From positions 124,001 to 188,000 of the forward strand of contig CP099424.1 of the NCBI GenBank assembly GCA_024114885.1: a stretch of 64,000 nt of DNA, in the 5' to 3' direction. The position numbers and the translations under genes are program-made. Under the pieces are notes generated by a model. The model ran no database searches. It was not told the DNA's origin and saw only the letters and a program-made list of their open reading frames with translations. Origin of the DNA: Septoria linicola. Its lineage: Eukaryota; Ascomycota; Dothideomycetes; Mycosphaerellales; Mycosphaerellaceae. Shown here in pieces: positions 60,138-64,000 of this stretch (its first letter is position 1; every line of letters starts with the position of its first letter).

Positions 60138-60875
60138 GTTCGGGCAAGGAACGATGAGCGACGACGAGGTCAACGATACATTGCGCGTGCTATACTCTAG
60201 CCTTCGCCTTATAAAATGGAGGGCGACGCCTAACCGGTGCTTCGGCATCTTTAAATACTCAACAACAGTAGTCTTCACTAGATTTCGTTATTAGACCTGC
60301 GCTTGCGCTCCTCCTAGGGTGGGCACGTATTTGTCTCTACGACAGTAATGCTTGAATTTGCCAAGAGTTGGAGCTGAATTTCAACTTTGTCTCTACTCTT
60401 ATGCTTGTTAGAATGCAGTCACATCGAGGGTCTGATGTGGCACACACCGTGTGTAAAGCAGAAGCTGACTTGTGTCTCTTGCTGTGTGTGTCCTGCTTAT
60501 AGCTTTGCTCCATCTCAGCCAGATGGCTAACAACAAGATCGTGACAACCAGTGTAAGTATGGAAAGAAGCATTTTTACGGCCAGTATCAGTAAAGGAACT
60601 ATGCAAGTTGATGATCAGCATCCCAAGGAGCATTTCTGAACTTGCTGAATGACTAATCCCAGGTAGCTGTCTTGCCTTTGCTGATCATGTTCAATGTCAC
60701 AGCGGCTAGAGTCCACCAAAGCGTTTACTATCTCACTGTGGGCGGTTCACAACATTGTTTTGCTCGATGGGAACTCATCGCATCAATATCTGCCTCAAAT
60801 AGCTACAAACCCACCAAACACCACTTCCACCTTTACGTTCCAGTGACTGCCGACGCGCAATTACCAGCTCGTACA
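60138..60875. other. Intergenic region, may hold a 5' exon of the YqcI/YcgG gene
   Basis: About 740 bp with only short frames on both strands. A missing first exon of the minus-strand gene to the left would lie in its first 200 bp; I could not identify it. Confidence 0.4.
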
Positions 60876-62731
60876 TTAGACATTATAGAATGGTGCATCT
60901 GGTGCATATCCAGTGAGCCTGTTCCCCTCAGAGGGCTGGAACTTTGGCTCTCTGAACCAGCTTGGCGCTTCCGGCGCCAGCTTTTCCACCTCTGAGAAGT
61001 CAAACTCTTGTCCCTCATGCTTGAACTTCAGCTTGCTGTGCACCGCTTGAGCATATTCCGGCGCGATATTGTACAGCTGCGCAAGATACTTCTTCTGGAT
61101 GATGGAGTGATTGACCTTTGACAGGTCGACTGCGGTGTTATAGTGCAGATTCTCGCGCTCTTGGTCGGACATGACACGTCGGTACAGCTCGCGTGGCTGG
61201 TCATAGTCACTCATCTTGCCTTCGTGGTAGTAATGACTCTTGCGAGAGACGACATCATCGGACAACTTGTATGGTGCTTCGGCAACATCTGGTCTGAAAC
61301 GGTCTCCTCCAAACGAATTTGGCACATACTGCTTGTTGCCGGAGTGGTTGCCATCAACACGCAGAGGGCCATCGAAGTTGAGGCTAGACAGCGAGCCGGC
61401 CATGAAAGGGCAATTTGTCGGGACTTGGTGATAGTTGGGTCCGATTCTGTGATACTGAGCATCGCGGTAGAAGAACATGCGGAACTGAAGAAGTGGATCT
61501 GGGGATTCCTCGACTCCTGGGACCATGGCTCCCGGAGAGAAGGCTGCCTGCTCAACATCGCGATGGAAGTTTTCTGGGTTCTTGTTTAGTACGTAACGGC
61601 CGTACTCTTGCATCGGGAATTGATCGCGTGGCCAGATCTTGGTGACATCGAAGGGATCGAAGCCGAGCTTTTCAGCATCCGCCTGGTCAGGCTTCATGAC
61701 TTGGACTTTGCAGGTCCACTCCACTTGCTCTCCGCGCTCAAGCAGGTCCCACAGCTGCTCCTTGCTGTAATCTGGATTTTCGCCAGAGATCCGGATCGAC
61801 TCAGGGTATGTGAAATCCTTTCGGCCATGCTTTGCGATAAAGTGGTACTTGATGTAGACGAAGTCGCCCTGCTTGTTCACCCATTTGAAAGTGTGACACC
61901 CATAGCCGTGGAGATGAGTCCATCCTTGAGGTGTGCCATGGTCGGAAAAGAACATCAATCCCGCATGATTGGCTTCGGGTGTATGGGCCAGCAGATCAAA
62001 TGTGGCATCGCGATCGAGCAGAAAGTTGTCTGGTCGACGAGCTTGGCTGCGAATAACATCCGGACCTGTTCGACTTTGTGAGCTTGATAATATAGGGCGA
62101 GGCTTAGCAATCTGACTTACCTTGAATGGGATCGCGGCAGAAGAAGACAGGGAAGTTCAGTCCCACGAGATCGTAATTGCCCTCTCGTGTATAGTGCTGT
62201 CGCTCGTCAGCATGGATTCGACGTAGACATGAGAGATGGTCTATGTGAACTCACTTTGATGGCAAAGCCACGGGGATTTCGTCCCTCATCGGGGAACTCT
62301 CTTCCAAGAGTCACGGTAGAGAAACGGACGAAGATTGGTGTCTTCTCGCCGACACGTTGCAAAAAGTCCGCCTTAGTCAAGTCAGTCACATCGGCAGTGA
62401 CCTCGAAGAAACCAAAAGCTCCCGATCCGCAGGGGTGCACCATGCGTTCCAGCAGTTTTGATCTATTGAACCTTTGTTGCTTCTGGAAGAGGTGAACGTC
62501 ACTGGCCACTGGGATGCCGCCGACTGTCTTGCTGTGTGCTGGGTCTGGAAGCGGAATGCCATCATCGTTGGTGAAGTAAGGCCCGTCGTCCGCCCTGATC
62601 CCACCTTGAGCGTGGCCGGAAACCTTGGCGACTATGTCTGCTGGTCCTTCATTCGAGCTCTGCAGATGTGACATGCGTGGTGCCCTCATCTCAGGCTTCA
62701 GCGACTTGGCTGCAGATGCAATAGTATCCAT
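60876..62731 (-). CDS. Monofunctional heme catalase
   Basis: Three exons (62731-62255, 62196-62121, 62065-60876; introns 57 and 55 bp) encode 580 aa. The enzyme splits hydrogen peroxide to water and oxygen. The catalytic His is in MVHPCGSGAFGFFEVT, where most catalases have VHARG, so the Arg-Gly neighbours differ. The distal Asn is in GLNFPVFFCRDP, and the heme-ligand Tyr in FRMFFYRDAQYHRIGPNY. The C-terminus ends APFYNV without the large-subunit flavodoxin domain and without a clear SKL-type peroxisome signal. There is no signal peptide, so it is probably intracellular. It is divergent from the Zn2Cys6 gene at 63426. Confidence 0.92.
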
Positions 62732-63425
62732 GGCTATGAAAAATTGTCACGCCTAAGGCAGAAGCAAGGATTGATATTGGGTTGGAGATTGATGGAGACT
62801 GAAGCAGCCAGTGAGAAGAACGTGAAAATATGCTTACCATTAGCTCGTTATATAGGCGCCGTGGGCACAATGAGCATGACCACTCAAGCTATCATCCTTA
62901 CACAACCACGAACGTGTTGATGCTAGATGCGTACACTCTCACGTCACCGTTACATCGTCGAGCATAAGCCGCTTTGCTCCGGTGGTCGTGACAAGAGAAC
63001 GACAATGCACGATCAAATCAAGTATGTCCATGATGTCTCTTGCTCGCTGATCGATCGCATGTTTCCGTTGCAAGCACGATACAACCCGTGCTCTAAGCCT
63101 CGTTGCAATCGGCTGTCTGCGCTGCCGACTTGAGCATATGCCTATCGGAAGCACTTTGAATGTCATTGCATCGTCGTGCCGGCGCGGGAAATCGCTGTGA
63201 ACGAGAGTCACGACTCTCGGGTCGAATGAAGTCGGTAGCAAGGTCGAGACGATGAGTACGATGCTCAGATGCGCTCTGAAGAGTGGATCCGCGTGTTGAG
63301 CATCACCCGGATACAACTCCGAGCGCCCGCCAAGCCCTCAGACTTTCTGTACTGGAGGATGTTCCAGCTCGCAAGGAGACATCTCCGCTAGTCTAGCACC
63401 AAGTTCATGATCCATGCCTTGAAGA
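62732..63425. other. Divergent promoter region of catalase and Zn2Cys6 gene
   Basis: About 690 bp lie between two divergent genes. The minus-strand frame 62939-63316 has no family features. The catalase promoter must lie at the left end; no specific site was identified. Confidence 0.45.
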
Positions 63426-64000
63426 ATGCTGACAGACCCCAGTACATCGACTCATAGGAGTGTCGGCCCCAGTGATGCAAAACGTGTGACAGTTGCTGCT
63501 GCATGCCGTCGCTGTCGTTCAAAGAAGCAGCGTGTATGTTTCGCCACAGCTGCACCACGCTCCCATCTGGCCGCCACCGTGAGTACAACTAACACTGATG
63601 ATATAGTGCGATGGCCTTAGGCCCTTGTAGTAGATGTGTCCGCACTGACAGTCATTGCGACTACGAGAGTGTCCGGGCAGACGAGACAAGAACATCAGCT
63701 GCAAAACGGCAACGTGTTGCGGAACAAGGCCGTCTATCAAGAGTATCTGCAAGTCTTGATGCACTTCGCGCTTTGCCAACGGAGGAGGCGTGCAATGGCT
63801 TTCCCGTCTCAAAGCTGCCAAGGATCCTTTGCTAGAGCTAGATACACTTAGAAGTCGACCTGGACCTAGCCGTAGCCCTTCGATACTTGGCTCTCCGCGT
63901 CAGTTCTCCTAGGAACAGGCGCAGTTCCCTTCAAGCCGCCCGGGTCTAGACTTCCATCTGAGCAAAAGTTGTCCCATGCTCTATCCCATCGAGATAGAGG
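63426..64000 (+). pseudogene. Zn2Cys6 transcription factor, frameshifted in the zinc cluster, right end outside window
   Basis: Exon 1 (63426-63533) ends with ACRRCRSKKQR. A 73-bp intron (63534-63606) follows, and exon 2 opens with CDGLRP, giving the Cys-x2-Cys-x6-Cys half of a fungal binuclear cluster. The second half (PCSRCVRTDSHCDYE) is present but one frame over. An extra C in the GGCCCTT run near 63620-63626 puts TAG at 63628-63630 of the main frame. The shifted frame then stays open to about 63835. Without the extra base it would be an ordinary Zn2Cys6 regulator start. It could be a pseudogene or an assembly error, and the rest of the gene is not visible. Confidence 0.68.

Noticed and set aside
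61608..62081. Plus-strand frame of 157 residues
   Set aside because: It is antisense to catalase exon 3.
1..64000. tRNA or rRNA genes
   Set aside because: No cloverleaf with the conserved A and B box sequences and no rRNA-like stretch was seen on either strand; a covariance-model search would be needed to exclude small ncRNAs.

Overview
The window is a piece of filamentous ascomycete genome. Genes have several short introns (about 48 to 70 bp) with GTRNGT-type donors and CTRAC-like branch sites, and RIP-mutated retrotransposons sit beside gene-rich DNA. An Avr4-like, CBM14 chitin-binding effector with strong conservation to the Mycosphaerellaceae Avr4 family suggests a Dothideomycete of that family. 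The species cannot be told from this window.

Region 1 (1 to about 25,880) is an AT-rich block with no intact gene. Its base layer is a Ty3/gypsy chromovirus relic on the plus strand (about 1310-3638 and 22544-23600). A Ty1/copia element (C, 3639-22543, target duplication GATCT) splits the gypsy integrase. C has itself been hit twice by the same family: B (3822-10120, plus) in its 5' LTR with a TATAT duplication, and D (16229-22527, minus) in its 3' LTR with a CTCTC duplication. B and D are each 6299 bp, and C without its insertions is 6297 bp. A fourth copy (A, 1-1309, minus) runs off the left edge. A and C have lost almost every CpA/TpG, while B and D keep many, so RIP intensity follows insertion order. 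A further degraded minus-strand reading frame lies at about 23.8-24.8 kb.

Region 2 (about 26 to 64 kb) has normal composition. In order it carries: an Avr4-like effector (+); a PTR2-type peptide transporter (-); a secreted Thr/Ser-rich protein with a PAN-like C-terminus (-); a type-B carboxylesterase with one in-frame TAG (+); a class II aldolase/adducin protein (-); an SDR (+); an FGGY carbohydrate kinase (-); an EMC10-like ER protein (+); an unrecognised two-exon gene (+); a damaged sulfotransferase-like gene (-); a GT31-like glycosyltransferase with a PAN-like tail (+); a GRIP-domain golgin of the Imh1 type (-); HGH1 (+); a wrecked oxalate decarboxylase (-); a broken SBP56-like gene (+); a repeat-built hydrophilic protein (+); a frameshifted acyl-CoA-ligase-like gene (+) overlapping a YqcI/YcgG-family gene (-); a catalase (-); and the start of a Zn2Cys6 regulator with a frameshift in its zinc cluster (+).

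No biosynthetic cluster is evident. The clearest pattern is that housekeeping genes (golgin, HGH1, EMC10-like, FGGY kinase, catalase) are intact, while secreted or accessory metabolic genes between them carry stops and frameshifts. Several of the stops are of the C-to-T or G-to-A type that RIP would make. The main leads are the hidden intron in the effector gene, the nested transposon stratigraphy and this selective gene decay. Exon borders were read by eye and no database search was run.
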